From contig NC_068976.1 of NCBI RefSeq assembly GCF_016808095.1, positions 16,331,663 to 16,395,662 on the forward strand: DNA of 64,000 nucleotides. Reading direction: 5' to 3'. Shown here piece by piece: positions 21,251-33,716 of the stretch (the stretch's first letter is position 1; the number at the start of each line of letters is the position of its first letter). Under the pieces are notes generated by a model. The model was not told the origin of the DNA. It did no database searches and saw only the letters and a list, made by a program, of their open reading frames with translations. Source of the stretch: Vigna angularis. Taxonomy: Eukaryota; Streptophyta; Magnoliopsida; Fabales; Fabaceae. The position numbers were made by a program, and so were the translations under genes.

Positions 21251-24140
21251 TTGGGGAAATGTTGAAGATGATGATGAATCATAATTTTGTTTTCATGAAC
21301 CCTAATTTTTTGATTTCTAATTTCAATTTTCACAAACCTTTTTTTTAATTATACATATTTCACATAACATGCTCTGCATCTGTCATGTCAATTAATGATT
21401 CCATTTCAGAGTGACAACTCAATTTAATTTTAACTCGTTAACACATTTTAACGGCAAACACCCAATTACTTTAATATTTCACTTTTACAAACATATTTGA
21501 AAAAGAAAATAAGAAATAATCTTATTTGAGAAACCGCAACACGAGACTATCAAAATTATTAAACCTTAAAAAATTAATTACCAAAAAATAAAACTGGAAA
21601 GTAGCATTTTATTATAAGTAATTTATTTAAATTTAAAAAATAGTTATAAAAAGGTAAAATTAAAGATATATAAATACCGAAGGAAAAAATCTTTAATTAA
21701 ATGTAAAAAATAAGGTGAACAAGGTGAATCCCCTTATTAATCACAAGTATCTATAGTATAGATAATGAAATTCATGTACATTTTCTTTTATCAATCAAAT
21801 TAATACTGCGTATATAAAAGTTTCTGTTAACTAATTTGAAATCAATATTTATTAGATGAAACTTATATTAGGAATCAATTACACATTTTCTCTCTCTCTA
21901 TATATACGTAATTCAGAAATCTTTCTAATATTATAATATTTATATTTTTTTCTCGAAGAAAAAGAATGGTAGTAAATATTTAATATTTCTAGAATATTAA
22001 ATTTTGAGGTTATTTAATTAAAGAAATATTTACAATGTAATTTCAAAATGAATATAGTATTTTCTAATCAATATTCAATATTTAATATTTATAGTAGATC
22101 ATAATTAAAACAATAAATAAGATTTAATATAAACAATGTTTTACATTTTATCATTCTTTATTTTTACATATGTGATAAGTTGAAGTTATCGTTGTTGTCT
22201 GCGAATAGGACTAACTTTATGAGTAGTAGGATGATAACCTTTTTATTTATGATTCTCCTGTTACTACACAGTAAAATCAATATCAAAAGCAAACAGAGTA
22301 AAATCAATATCAAAAGCATGTATTTGGATAATTAAGTTTAGTGTCAACTCTTGATGTGTGTTGATATGAGTTATTGTATGCCATAAATATTTAATTTACA
22401 CATATGATATGATTTAATTGCATTTTATAGTTTTTTTTAATTACCTCTTGTTTTCTTTTGCTGTTTGTTTGATTTTTTTTTATGATAATCATTTTAGCAG
22501 AAAAAAAATAAGTATGGATGCATCTTTGATAAGAGATAGTGATATGGCATTGTTTTATTTTGCATTGTGTTAGTGACTTTTTTAGTACTTTCAAATATAT
22601 ATTATTATAATTATTTTTTGTTTAGATAACTATATTATTGTTATATCTATAAGTTTAGAACACGTTTGTTTTGTTTATCAATTTTATAACGTTTAAGCAA
22701 TGTTACATATTTATAATAATTTAATAACAAAATGATATTTATTTTTATAATTGTAATGATAATTATATTGTATTTTATTCCAAATATTTTACTATTATAA
22801 TTTTTTTATTAATACCAACTAGTGAAAACATGTGCGTTGACTTTTTTTTATTTTTGTAAATTTTTTATTAAATTATAAAATATTTTTTATAAAATGATAA
22901 TTACAAAATAAATATTTTTATAATTTTATTATTGAAAATTTGTGTAGATGATTTATTTATCATGATTAATTATTTGAATTAAAAAATTAATTACCAAAAA
23001 AAGTAAAACTGAAAAGTATTTATTTAGTAAATATTTAGTATTTCTAGGATGTTAAATTTGGAGGTTATTTAATAAAAGAAATATTTACAATGTAATTTCA
23101 AGATGAATATAGTATTTCCTAATCAATATTCAATATTTAATATTTGAAGTACTATCATAATTAAAAACATTAAATGAGATTTAATATTTATTGAAAACGT
23201 CTTTTCACTAAACAATGTTTTACATTTTATTATAGATTCATTACTTTTATATTAAATGATAAATTAATACTGATGTTGTTTGAAGAATAGTATCGAATCA
23301 AAGTTTCAAATTTAATTTAATTTATAGTTTGGGTTTTATTATGTTTTATTTTTCTCCAATAGCGAGGTTTGAACATTGTTGAAATGACTGGTGCTGTAGG
23401 CGATAATATAAACGAATGTAATTCATTTAGAAAAATGTGTAAAATTAATATATATTTAAGTTTTGATTTTTTTAATTATGTTAATTATTTTACTAATACA
23501 CGATTTACAAGAATAAAAAATGGAAAGTAATTGATTTTAGATTATGATATACATACACATTATTAGTAAGCATTAAATTTTATAATTAGGACAATTCTAA
23601 TTTTCTTCAAAATAAAAAATTGAAAGGATTGGTAATTGAGAACAATTAATAAATTGGAACAATTAATGAACAATATATTGGTCTCTGGTTTTTCATTTGT
23701 AGAGTATGTTAGATTTTCTTAGTTTGTCCTTTGAGATAAAAAGAAAGAAATAAGAATAATGCACATACTCAGACAGAGACCACTATCCCTTTATGTAACA
23801 TTTGACAATTACTTTTTCTAAGTTTCAATCATTTTAATTTTGTCCCTGAACAAATTAAAATTATTATTACTTTCTATAAATCTTTCTTAACATATATATG
23901 GTTAAACTCATGTATTTGATTACATCATTTAAAATTGGTTAATAAAATACAATAGTCCTAACATATTTAATAATTTATATATATATATATATATACATAT
24001 ATATATGAATGACAAAAAAATGATAACAGTTGAAAAAAAATGAAAATAAATTTATTTTCACTAATAAAACATGAAAATACAAAAGAGTAAGAATATTTAT
24101 TTTTTGTAATAATTTTTTATCAATTATTGTTGCTATAAAT
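21250..24140. other. AT-rich spacer belonging to the peptide-gene repeat unit
   Basis: No gene seen. The block around 21600-22140, marked by GGTGAACAAGGTGAATCCCC near 21715, recurs near 31766 and 42834. It is thus a landmark of the repeated segment that carries the cysteine-rich peptide genes. A short AT microsatellite lies at 23977-24006. Confidence 0.6.
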
Positions 24141-24148
24141 TGTAATAT

Positions 24149-24602
24149 TTATTTACACTTTTGTATGCAAGTATCCATCTCATTGTTCACAAGATCAAGA
24201 GCACCTGGTAAGCATGTAAAATTAATGGTCAAAATCATAAACAAATAAATAAATGATAAAATCATGAGAGAAAAAATAGTAAAATAAAACATGGAAAAAA
24301 TAAATAAAAACCATGAAAGAAGAAAATATTTCAAAATACATACCTTTGTTAATGGCGGCAGACTTTATTAAGTGACAATTACTGATACAATTATGAAAAG
24401 TATGATCGGATAATTTGCTACAACGTGACTCACAATGACTGACACAATTCTCAAACATTTCTTGAGTAAATCCATGAAACACACATTGGGCTCTACACTT
24501 CACAATGCAGAAAATACCATGACTTAATACAGGTTGTGCAAAGTTTAATAAAATCATAATCGTAATCATAACACCAATATATTTTATCTCAATTTTCCCC
24601 AT
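24149..24602 (-). CDS. L1: secreted cysteine-rich peptide, CxxxC/thionin-like type (subtype A), intact
   Basis: Two exons, 24602-24344 and 24204-24149, 104 codons plus stop. The donor GT is at 24343 and the acceptor AG at 24206-24205, phase 1. A signal peptide (hydrophobic core about residues 9-26, likely cut after VLS) precedes a mature peptide of ten cysteines arranged as CxxxCxxxC, CxxxCxxxC, CxxxC and, in exon 2, CxxxC close to the end. This spacing resembles the plant thionin-like protein 2 group of small secreted peptides, an assignment from memory; antimicrobial or signalling roles are inference only. A TATA box TATAAAT lies at 24692..24686. It is the first member of the array, with intact start, splice sites and stop. 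Its nearest relative here is pseudogene L5. Confidence 0.85.
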
Positions 24603-24685
24603 AACTCTTTTCTAAATTCTCTCTAAGAATGAAATTGCACAAAAGTTGAATCTCACTTGTGGTGTTTCATCAAAACTAAACATTA

Positions 24686-24692
24686 ATTTATA
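24686..24692 (-). promoter_or_regulatory. TATA box of L1
   Basis: TATAAAT on the minus strand, 84 bases upstream of the start codon. The same box is found at 29945-29951 (L2), 34758-34764 and 34994-35000 (L4, duplicated), 40481-40487 (L6) and 50063-50069 (L7). Together with the flanking sequence it is one of the best-conserved parts of the promoter. Confidence 0.65.
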
Positions 24693-24955
24693 GAAAAACA
24701 ATTTATGTACATTTTACCCTTGAAAATATTTAGCAATAAAAAAATATTAATTGTTTTCTCTTATAATTAATATATATTAATGTAACGTTTTGACTTTGTA
24801 TCTTATTTAAAACAGTATTTAAATAATAATTGAGTTACTAAAAGGTATTAAATGAAAAAGATAGATTATACCAAAGAAAAAGATCGAAAGATGAGAAATC
24901 CAGAAAGAGCATAAAACACTACAAATTAAATGGTGGAAAAATGGTAAAATAGTCA

Positions 24956-26266
24956 GGGTGTTGCTCTCTCCACCACCACCCCTTGCTCCCTCCACCTCCC
25001 CAACTCTTTCTCTATAAAAAAAAATTTAATTACAAAAGTAGCTTTTTTTACTTTTAACCCTATTTATTTATTTTATTCTGAAACCCTAAATTCCTAACTA
25101 TTTTTACTCACCCATTTTCACTCGCGCAACCTCACCCCCCACTCTCCCAAGTCTCACTTTCTCTCTTTCCAGATTCTCACTCCCTCAAACTCTCACTGGA
25201 TCCGTTTCTTCTCATCTCCCAACTCTTACTTCTCTTCTCCATATCTGTTTGGTTCTTCTTTATATTCCTGTCTCCATATCCGTTTGGTTTCGTGGTGCGG
25301 TGGTGTGACTTTTCGTGGTGCGGCAATGCGGGATGTTTGCAGTGGTCATTCAACGGTGCAACGGTTCCAAATGATAATGAATATTTTATGACTAACATCA
25401 TAAAAGAATAATTTTATTGACATTGATAAAAAATTCTAAGTGACATCAATGGAAACAAATATCATTAATGTTGGTAAAGAAAATGATTGCAGAATAAATA
25501 TGGAAATTAACCATAATCGATTGTTAACATGAGTGAAATATTCATTATTATTAGTAAAATATGTTAAAATATCTGTATCTCAATTTCAAAACGATAACAG
25601 AATAAAAAAAATGGAAAATGTATTCATGAATTATTTAAAAAAATTTCAAAAGTTCAAAATTCTTACTATTTAATTATAATTTAAATTTTTCTAAATTTAA
25701 ATGATCAAATTCTTCTCTTAAAGTTTTAAAATCTCAATATTTTAATTTTTTATTTAAATGATTATATAAAATGTTTCAACCTTTTTATAAAATTAATTAT
25801 CTTCCACAATATTTTTTCTGACAAATTGCGACATATATTTCTTCCTCATGTATCAACATTTTTTTATGTGAGATTGTTTAACTCTTCGTACGTTGGTGTG
25901 GGTAAGATAAACAATCAGAAAGTTCAAAAGATACAACAATGGAAAGAAGCATAAAAAGCAGAGAGAGACGGAAGAAAATGAAACATAGAAACATGGGTCC
26001 ACCATTGAAATGATTGTGTTGTTTGGGTGATGAGATCGAAGAGAGAAAGAAACAACATAACTGTCAATAACAAATGCTTGTTGGTTAAACATAAACCAGA
26101 CCATCACATTCATGTAGGGGATTAGAGTGGGTAAAACATTAAAAATATTAATCTTAAAATAAAATTGTACTGAAGGGTAAAACAGGAATACGAAGATGGA
26201 GGGAGGGATAAAACAGGAATGGGGAGGTGGAGGGAGCAAGAGGTTGTGGTAGAGGGAACAACACCC
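24956..26266. mobile_element. MULE-type element, 1311 bp, with long terminal inverted repeats
   Basis: The ends pair over about 47 bp: GGGTGTTGCTCTCTCCACCA at the left, and its near reverse complement ending in GGGAACAACACCC at the right. Nine-base flanks AAATAGTCA (24947-24955) and AAACCGTCA (26267-26275) are a slightly decayed target duplication, the Mutator length. The paralogous place next to L5 (near 36760) lacks the element. The inside has a CT-rich, gene-leader-like part at 25080-25330 and AT-rich filler, and encodes no recognisable transposase. Confidence 0.8.
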
Positions 26267-26270
26267 AAAC

Positions 26271-26990
26271 CGTCATCAAGACACCACTTTAGAAGTCCTG
26301 GCCCAACTCGTGGCTAATGGAGATGAGACAAATCTCAAGGCTATGCCTGAATTCACAACTTGTGGAGACATTCACCTCATCGTCGAAACAAGCCAAAAAA
26401 TTTATGAGTACATGAGTCCAACATGAACTTCCAGGACGCAAGGGTACACTTGCGACTTTCTAAGGATTAGGACTTCCATCCTTTTACTTTGAATATTCTT
26501 AAGCTAACCTACCAAGAGGAATCAACATCAATATTTGAAAGTATGATGGTACCACCGACCCAACCACTCATTTGAAAGCTTATTTGACCTAGGTAAACAT
26601 TCATATTCGAGAAAAGATAGTGTGTTGTTGGTTGTTCCCTACCACTTTAGATGTTCAGGCCCTAGACTGGTATTACATATTACCTCCTAATTCGAGAGAT
26701 TCCTTCAACATGTTGAGCACGATATTTAAAGCTCAATTTATTGATTGCAAAATAGTTCCAATCACATTGGCCTATTTGAAGTACAAAAAACAAGAAGAGA
26801 ATGAGACTCTACGACACTTCATGGAAAGGTTCACCATTACAACAACCAACATACCTAATTTGACTCCCTTAGTGATTATGCATTATTCGAATGTAACCTC
26901 CAACCCGAACCATTATCGGACTCAATCTTCAAGAAGCTCCAAGAACATGGATGCACTCAAAGAGCGGGTCATCCAGTAGCCCTTAACAAC
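26271..26990 (+). pseudogene. Ty3-gypsy gag relic (long form), next to L1
   Basis: Broken frames together read like the gag N-terminus of Tat/Ogre- or Athila-like Ty3-gypsy elements: LEVLAQLVANGD, then YDGTTDPTTHLKAYLT, then an open stretch 26620-26979 with ALDWYYILPPNSRDSFN and EENETLRHFMERF. Stops and frame changes separate these parts, and no protease, reverse transcriptase or integrase follows. The same relic accompanies L5 (36755-37400), and its first part accompanies L2, L4, L6 and L7. Confidence 0.75.
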
Positions 26991-26994
26991 AACA

Positions 26995-27141
26995 ATAAAT
27001 GTAGAATTACCGAAAAGACAACAACCTGATATAAGTAGCACACTTCGCATTTGAAAAGGCTAAAAAAATAATTAATAACTTAGGCATACAAGTTTACATG
27101 TTGAGATTGCCAAAATTTATTTTGAGTTGAAAAAATTAAAG
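26995..27141. other. Spacer between gag relic and hAT MITE
   Basis: AT-rich and without a gene; a near copy lies at 38690-38789. Confidence 0.5.
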
Positions 27142-27661
27142 TAAGGGTGGCAAAAATGTCTGTCGGCCCAATAGATTAGCCTACCACTTTTATTAAATTT
27201 TTGATTTTATTTTTAATTTTAATTTTAAAATTTGTTTGCACATATACTTATAAATAAATATTTAAAGCATATATTTTGTCATATAAATATTTTCCAAGCC
27301 TTTAATTGATAAATTATTATTTTTAATTAGATAAATTAAAATTACTCTATTATACTAATATTTATAACTTAATTCGTAAGTATTAATGATTTAAACATAA
27401 TAGTACTGGATATTTATATTTTTACAAAAATATAATATAGAAAATTTAAACTTTTTAATTATTTTAATACTAATTTTTAAATTTAAAAAATAAAAAAAAA
27501 ACGGGTCTACTAGGAACAGGTTGATCTTTGACTCGCCAATTTTGCAGGCTAGGTGGGATGAGTCCAAACAAACTAAGAGATTGAAATTTTCAATCTAGCC
27601 TGTCCTCTTTTGGTGGGTTGGTGGGCTGGCTCGCATGTCACAACCCACTTTGTCATCCCTA
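27142..27661. mobile_element. hAT-type MITE, 520 bp
   Basis: It begins TAAGGGTGGCAAAAATG and ends CACTTTGTCATCCCTA, imperfect terminal inverted repeats of the hAT TAGGG-type. It is flanked by AATTAAAG (27134-27141) and AATAAAAG (27662-27669), an 8-bp target duplication with one change. A shorter, diverged copy sits at 38790-39228 at the matching place beside L6, so insertion preceded the block duplication. Confidence 0.75.
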
Positions 27662-27966
27662 AATAAAAGTTGAGGGAAAATTTTGGAATAAAAATATTAT
27701 CTTTACTAATGTTTAAGAATTGTAAATTTTAGAAATTTTTAATATGTAAATCAAATGAATGTATAAATTTTAAGAGTTTGTAAATGTTCTAGCTAAAATA
27801 TATGGTATATAGAGATTCTTTTTTTTGAAGAATTTATCTTGATAAGTCTCGATGATTTTGATTTGTGTGATGTGAAGTGATAATAAAATTGGAGAGCAAT
27901 GCTTTTAAAACTTGTCCGTCAAATAAATATTTCCCTCAATTGATCCCTGTTATATAAACTTTGTTA
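27662..27966. other. AT-rich spacer
   Basis: No gene seen. The sequence is paralogous to 39229-39510 in the L5-L6 block. Confidence 0.5.
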
Positions 27967-28941
27967 GAGTGATTCTCCCTACACCTCACAGCCTTCGTCC
28001 TGCACCTCCAAAATACATTTTAATTCCAAGTATACCCTTGTCACAGTCAACGAGAATATTTTGGATTTTTAAAAAGTTGACTGAAGCTCTGCCGCATCTC
28101 AAACTCTACACCCCCTTTCAAAATCACTCCTCCCTCTTTTTGTCTCCCTCCTCCTCTGTCATTCTTCTCTCCCCCGTATCCTCTACCCCCGCCCTCCCTC
28201 TTGTGCCAACGTTCGTCCGTCCAGGTTAGTACCCTTTGTGCATCTGCTTTGTTTCCTGTCATACATGCATGTGCTTGGTTGGGGTATTCAGTTCGTGTTT
28301 CGTCACAGACTTCCGCAGTTGGAAGTGCGGTGGAGAGAAACCGCATTTCGATCTGCGGTTTGAGAGGCGGCCGGAATTGGAGATGCGGTTCATGGTAGCC
28401 GCACTTGGAAGTGCGGTTGACGCTCGCCGCACATGGAACTGCGGTTGATGCTCGTCGCACATGGAACTGCGTTGACGTTCATCGCAGTTGGAATTGTACT
28501 TTAGAGTTTTTTTTCTTTCTCTGGGCATGGCCGCTGTGGCCTACTCCGCTTAGATCCACATTCGCGACGACTCCGACTGCCAAAAGGTCTTGTAGGTGCC
28601 GCTTCTAGTTGACGGCATCTTCGTGGCGCTGGTCTCCGCCTTGGGGTCGTTGTACCGCGTCAACAGGTGCTCTAGGCTTACCTCTTCATCACGCGTTCAT
28701 CGTGGGCCTCACCGGTGGCCGCAAGAATGACTTCCTCATTTTGTTTGTTCAATTTGGTTGTTGTGAGCCACCAATGTATTGTGGGTATGGTTTTGGAAAA
28801 CGCCAAAAAAGGTCCAGTAGTAAATAACAGAGAAGATGGGTTGAATCATCATTAAACTTTTTCAGAATTTAATAAATAAAGGATAAAAACGTCTTTTGAG
28901 AGGTGCAGGCTGAGATGGGTGAGGTGCAGGGAGGAACTCTC
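27967..28941. mobile_element. Pack-MULE-like element, 975 bp, with GC-rich captured interior
   Basis: The left end GAGTGATTCTCCCTACACCT matches the reverse complement of the right end imperfectly, and both ends carry internal CTGCACCTC repeats. Nine-base flanks ACTTTGTTA (27958-27966) and ACTACGTTA (28942-28950) mark the target. The empty site ACTACGTTA is preserved near 39504 in the paralogous block. The interior (28080-28740) is far richer in GC than anything around it, has short direct repeats of the ACATGGAACTGCGGTTGA type, and carries open frames on both strands. This suggests captured host-gene pieces whose source I cannot name. Confidence 0.75.
28420..28500. repeat. Imperfect 28-bp GC-rich direct repeats inside the Pack-MULE
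   Basis: GCACATGGAACTGCGGTTGA-like units separated by GCTCGCCGCA or CGTTCATCGCA recur two to three times, with further related CTTGGAAGTGCGGTT motifs just upstream. Confidence 0.6.
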
Positions 28942-29393
28942 ACTACGTTATTATGAAGAGTAAATGAAAAATTCGTGCAGAATATTTCTTACTCAAGAAA
29001 ACCTCAACATGTTTTCCTAAGTTAATTTTGTTTAAATACTTTAAATGTTTTATACTTATAATTACTAAAATTAATACTGTTGTATGAAGAATGATAACGA
29101 TTCGAAGCTTCAAATTTTATTTAATTTATAGTTAGGTTCCCGTTATCTATATTGTGTTTTTTTTCCCAGTAGTGAGTCTTAATATGGTTGAAATGACTAG
29201 TGTTGTAAGCAATTTTCTAATGCTTAAGTTTTAATTTATTTAATTATATTAATAAGTTGCAAGAATAAAGAAGATTATGGGAAGTAATTGAAAGAAAACA
29301 ACAAGACAATAAATAACAAATATTTTTTTATTGATCAAGATGTATTTCTTATTAGGAATATTATTTTTTCTAATAATTTTTTTTTGCTATAAA

Positions 29394-29856
29394 TTATAAT
29401 AGTTTTTTACATTTTTGTACGCAAGTATTCATCTCATTGTACACATTAGGAGCACCTGAAAGCATGTAAAATTAATGGTCAAAATCATAAACAAGTAAAT
29501 AAATTATAGAAAATATGAGGAAAAAAAATAGTGAAATAAAACATGGAAAAACAATATAAAACCATGATAGAAAAACATAATTAAGAATACGTACCGTTGT
29601 TGATGGTGTTAAACTTCATTAAGTGACAATCACTTATACAATTATAAAAAAGATGGTTGGATAATTGGCTACAATGTGACTTACAATCATTGACACATAT
29701 GTCAAAATATTTTTTAGAAGAAAATCTTAGTGGTACACATTTAAGTGTACACTTCACTCGGCAAAGATAACTAGTACTTAATATGGGTTGTGCAAAATTT
29801 AATAAAATCATAATTGTAATCATAATCCCAATAGACTTTATCTCAAATTTCCCCAT
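29394..29856 (-). CDS. L2: secreted cysteine-rich peptide, thionin-like type (subtype B), intact
   Basis: Exon 1 is 29856-29595 and exon 2 29455-29394, phase 1, GT at 29594 and AG at 29457-29456, 107 codons plus stop. The signal peptide is like that of L1. There are ten cysteines as CxxxCxxxC, CxxxCxxxC, CxxxC and a terminal CxxxC, with different residues between the first two clusters. The reading stays open upstream to a Met at 29898, but the Met at 29856 matches the other members and directly begins the signal peptide. The stop is three codons later than in L1. The TATA box is at 29951..29945. The closest relative is pseudogene L6. Confidence 0.83.
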
Positions 29857-29899
29857 AAGTCTTTTCAAAATACTCTTTAAGATTATGAAATTGTACAAA

Positions 29900-30725
29900 A
29901 ACTAAATCTCACTTGTGGTGGTGTTTCATGAAAGCTAAACAAGAATTTATAGAAAAATAATTGATATACATTCTTACCCTTGAAAATATTTAGCAATAAA
30001 AAAATATATTAATAATTTACTTATTGTTTTCTCTTATAATTAATATATAATTAATGTAACATTTTGACTTTGTATCTTATTTAAAACAATATTTAAATGA
30101 TAATTGATTGAATAAAAAGTATTAAATGAAAGCATAGATTATACCAAAGGAACCAAAGGAGAGAAAATTGAAAATCCCACAAACTAAATGGACTTCTCTC
30201 ATCTGAGTTGAGACTAGAGATTCAATATGAAACATTCGAAAATAAAAGCATGGTTTTGTGTTAGCCAATATTTAAAAATGTTTTGTAAAGCATGATACCA
30301 GTACCTAATGAAAAAAGAGATAAAAAAAAGAAAAAATGAAAATAAAATGTTTCTGTACAAGTTAGTCTAGAGAACTTAGACAAATATTATTCAATGAATA
30401 TAAATGTATATATTTGTTGTGCCTCATTTCTTAAATGGTTATATACTATTATTTTCAAGATATTCAAACATGATTACCATATCTCATAGTTTTATACAAA
30501 GAGTTCCATTAGAAAATATAACACACAAAAACATTTTTTTTTCATACTTTCACTTATACTTTAAATAAATCCTTAAGTTTTTACTTACTTAAGTATCATA
30601 AAGTTTTTTGCAATTGGATTTTTTTTTCTGTTTGGACCGACCTATCTTGCAAAATCTTAAAATTTCATCACATGTCTTACAAATCCAAAATTTAGAACTA
30701 ATAAAAACATTTGGAATCAATGGTG
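29900..30725. other. Promoter side and AT-rich spacer of L2
   Basis: Conserved promoter sequence to about 30130, then AT-rich DNA shared with the equivalent regions of L4, L6 and L7. No gene. Confidence 0.5.
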
Positions 30726-30965
30726 GGTAAAGTAATCATCTCTAGGAACTTTAGTCCAACACTGACCATTCGAGACGGAACAAATGTCTAGGCTTTGCCC
30801 GAATTCACAACCCGCAGAGACATTCATCTTATCATCAAAAAAATCCAAAAACTTCATAGGTATATGAGTCCAACGTGAACTTCAAGAACATAAGGTACAC
30901 TCGTGACTTTCCAAGAATAAGGACTTCCATTCTTTTACTTTAAATACTGCGCAAGCTAACCTTGT
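30725..30965 (+). pseudogene. Ty3-gypsy gag relic (short form), next to L2
   Basis: Corresponds to the first third of the gag relic beside L1. It retains the sequence for the REFTTRGDIHLI-like part in degraded form and ends at GCAAGCTAACCTTG, the same end point as the short relics beside L4, L6 and L7. Confidence 0.6.
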
Positions 30966-33290
30966 TTTTTTCTGTAGTTTGTATATTGGAGTTTTAAAAG
31001 AAAATGATTTTGTGTTATGGTTATGGTTGAATTTAATATAATGAAGAGATTAATGACTTATTTATTTGTTACGTGTAAGGGACTTTGAAAAGAAAAACTA
31101 ATTTTAATTTAAAAGTAAAGTTATAAGTAAGTAGCTATTTTGTGATGTCTTGATACTGAAAAGTTTAGAAATATTAATTAATAATTTAGGCATAGACATA
31201 CAGATTGAGATTGTCAAAAACATATATCATTTTAGTTATTTTCATTTAAATAATTTTATTATGTTACCTCTATAACTTTAGAACGTATTTATTTTGTTTA
31301 TTAAGATCTTATTTTATCCGTTTAAGTGATGTTACATATTTATAATAAATTAGTAAAACAATTATATTTATTTTAAGAATTATACTGATAGTTATATTGT
31401 CATAAAAAATTACCATTGTAATATTTTTAAATGTTTTTTTATTAATATTAACTAGTGAAAACATGTGGGTCGGGCTTTCTTTTTTATTTTGGTAAAAGTT
31501 TTACTAAATTATAAAATATTTTTTATAAAATGAAAATTATTAAATAAATATTTTTTTATAATTTTATTATAGATAATTTGTGTTGATGATTTATTTTATA
31601 ACGAGTAATTATTTGAATTAAAAAAATAATTATAAAAAAATAAAACTGGAAAGTATTATTTTATTATAAGTAATTTATTTAAATTTTAAAAAATAGTTAT
31701 AAAAAATAAAATTAAAAAATACATAGATACCGAAAGAGAAAATCTTTTATTAAATTTAAAAAATAAGGTGAACAAGGTGAATCCCCTTATTAATCATAAG
31801 TATCAATAGTATAGATAATGAAATTTATGTAAATTTTCTTTTATCAATCAAATTAATACATTTTTTTTCTCTCTCTATATGTATACGTATTTCAGAAATC
31901 TTTCTAATAATATAATATTTATAACTTTTTCTCGAAGAAAAAATAGTGATAGTAATTATTTAGTATTCCTAGGATCTTAAATTTTTAGGTTATTTAATAA
32001 AAAAAATATTTACAATGTAATTTTAAAAATGAATATTATAACATCCTAACTATATAATATTAAACTACGAAAAAACTTCATGTATTTAATAAAATACAAC
32101 AGTTAACATTACTGAGAATAAAAAGATTTTAATATAATTATATACAAAACATAACTACAAATTTAATTTTATATATAATTCAACTAGAATAAAACTATCT
32201 ACATCTAACTAACTTAGATAAGACTAAACATAAGTTGTTCTTCCATCCAAAGCCTGCTCCACTGATACCTCATCACCCTTTACTCATATCACCGAATGAT
32301 AATACATAAGACATCAAAGCACAAGAGAATACTAACAAAACACAAAGAAAATGATAAGCTAGTGATAGAAAACAATTTATGACATACTTAAAAGAATAAT
32401 TTTACTTTATTTAATTTTTTTTAATTTTTTTTAATTTTTATGTTTTTTAATACTTAAAATTTATTTTATCAATAAATATATTATTAATAAATATAATTTT
32501 ATATTACTTTTACTATTAAGGACATTTTAGTAATTTTTAATTTCTATCAATTAATACATTTTTTTATCTATCACATCACTCAAATCCTACACATACTTTC
32601 ACAAATTTTATTCCAAATTAACTCTTAATCACCTCCAAATTCATTATAAAAAACAACATACGATTTACTTTCAATTCCATTCAATCATTCTCTCTTAAAT
32701 CATCACCCTCAAGTGAACACATATATAATATTTATTGAAAATGTCTTTTCACAAAACCATGTTTTACATTTTATCATTGCTTCATTACTTTTACATTAAT
32801 CTTAAATCATCACCCTCAAGTGAACACATATATAATATTTATTGAAAACGTCTTTTCACAAAACCATGTTTTACATTTTATCATTGCTTCATTACTTTTA
32901 CATTAAACGATAAAAATACTAATGTTGCATGAATAATGATCACGAATCGAACCTTCAAATTTAATTTAATTTATAGTTAGGATTCTCATAGTCCATAGTG
33001 TTTTTTTTTTCTCGATGAGTCTCAATATTATTGAAAGGACTGAAGTTGTTGTAGGTGATTTTCTAAATGAATTACATTCATTTACAAAAATGAGTAAAAT
33101 TAATATCTGCTTAAGTTTTAATTTATTTAATTATATTAATTGTTTTATTAACATCTGAGTTGTAAGAATAAAAAAACTATGAGAAGTAATACAAAGAAAA
33201 AACATGAAAATAAATAATAAATACTTTTTATTCATCAAGATGTATTTTTTATTATTGAGTAGAAATATTATTTTTTCTAATAATTTTTCT
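30966..33290. other. AT-rich spacer of the repeated block
   Basis: No gene seen. It contains the GGTGAACAAGGTGAATCCCC landmark at 31766 and, from about 32385, a TA-rich stretch (GGACATTTTAGTAATTTTTA near 32521) that recurs upstream of L7 (near 48866) and at the right edge of the window (near 63923). Confidence 0.6.
32693..32906. repeat. 107-bp direct tandem duplication
   Basis: Two nearly identical 107-bp units begin with TCTTAAATCATCACCCTCAA at 32693 and 32800. The difference noted is AATGTC versus AACGTC. The near identity indicates a recent duplication. Confidence 0.9.
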
Positions 33291-33299
33291 TGTTATAAA

Positions 33300-33716
33300 T
33301 TATAATATTTGTTTACACTTTTGTATGCAAGTATTAATCTCATTGTTCATAATATCAGCAGCACCTGGAAAGCATGTAAAATTAAAGCTATAAAAGAACA
33401 AATAAATTATCAAAATCAAGAGAAAAAATGTAAAATTAATGGTATAAAAGAACAAATAAATTATCAAAATCAAGAGAAAAAAATAGTGAAATAAAACATT
33501 GAAAAACAATATAAAACCATGAAAGAAGAAAATATTTAAGAATACATACTGTCGTTGATGGCGTTAGACTTCATTAAGTGAGAATCACTTATACAATTAA
33601 AAAAATGATGATTGGATAATTGGCTACTGAGTGACTTATAATCATTGACACATTTGTCAAACAATTCTTGAAAAATTCTTAGTATTTTACACTTTACTTT
33701 ACACTTCAAATTGCAT
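33300..33716 (-). pseudogene. L3: cysteine-rich peptide pseudogene (subtype C)
   Basis: Exon 1 is cut off on its 5' side: the start codon, signal peptide and promoter are missing, and homology begins at the first cysteine cluster near 33716. Several cysteines are replaced, including two of the second cluster and one of the third, and the base before the donor has changed. Exon 2 (about 33361-33300) is still readable and ends CIQKCKQIL. The intron carries a 54-bp tandem duplication. It lies 0.5 kb from L4 in the same orientation. Confidence 0.85.
33375..33482. repeat. 54-bp tandem duplication in the L3 intron
   Basis: ATGTAAAATTAA followed by AGAACAAATAAATTATCAAA and AGAGAAAAA occurs twice in direct succession, with three differences. 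It makes the intron longer than in the other members. Confidence 0.85.

Noticed and set aside
25177..26239. Frames inside the 1311-bp MULE
   Set aside because: Low-complexity and strand-ambiguous; no transposase or known captured domain recognised.
28047..28827. Overlapping frames on both strands in the Pack-MULE
   Set aside because: Compatible with captured exons, but none has a start, stop and similarity I could defend as a gene.
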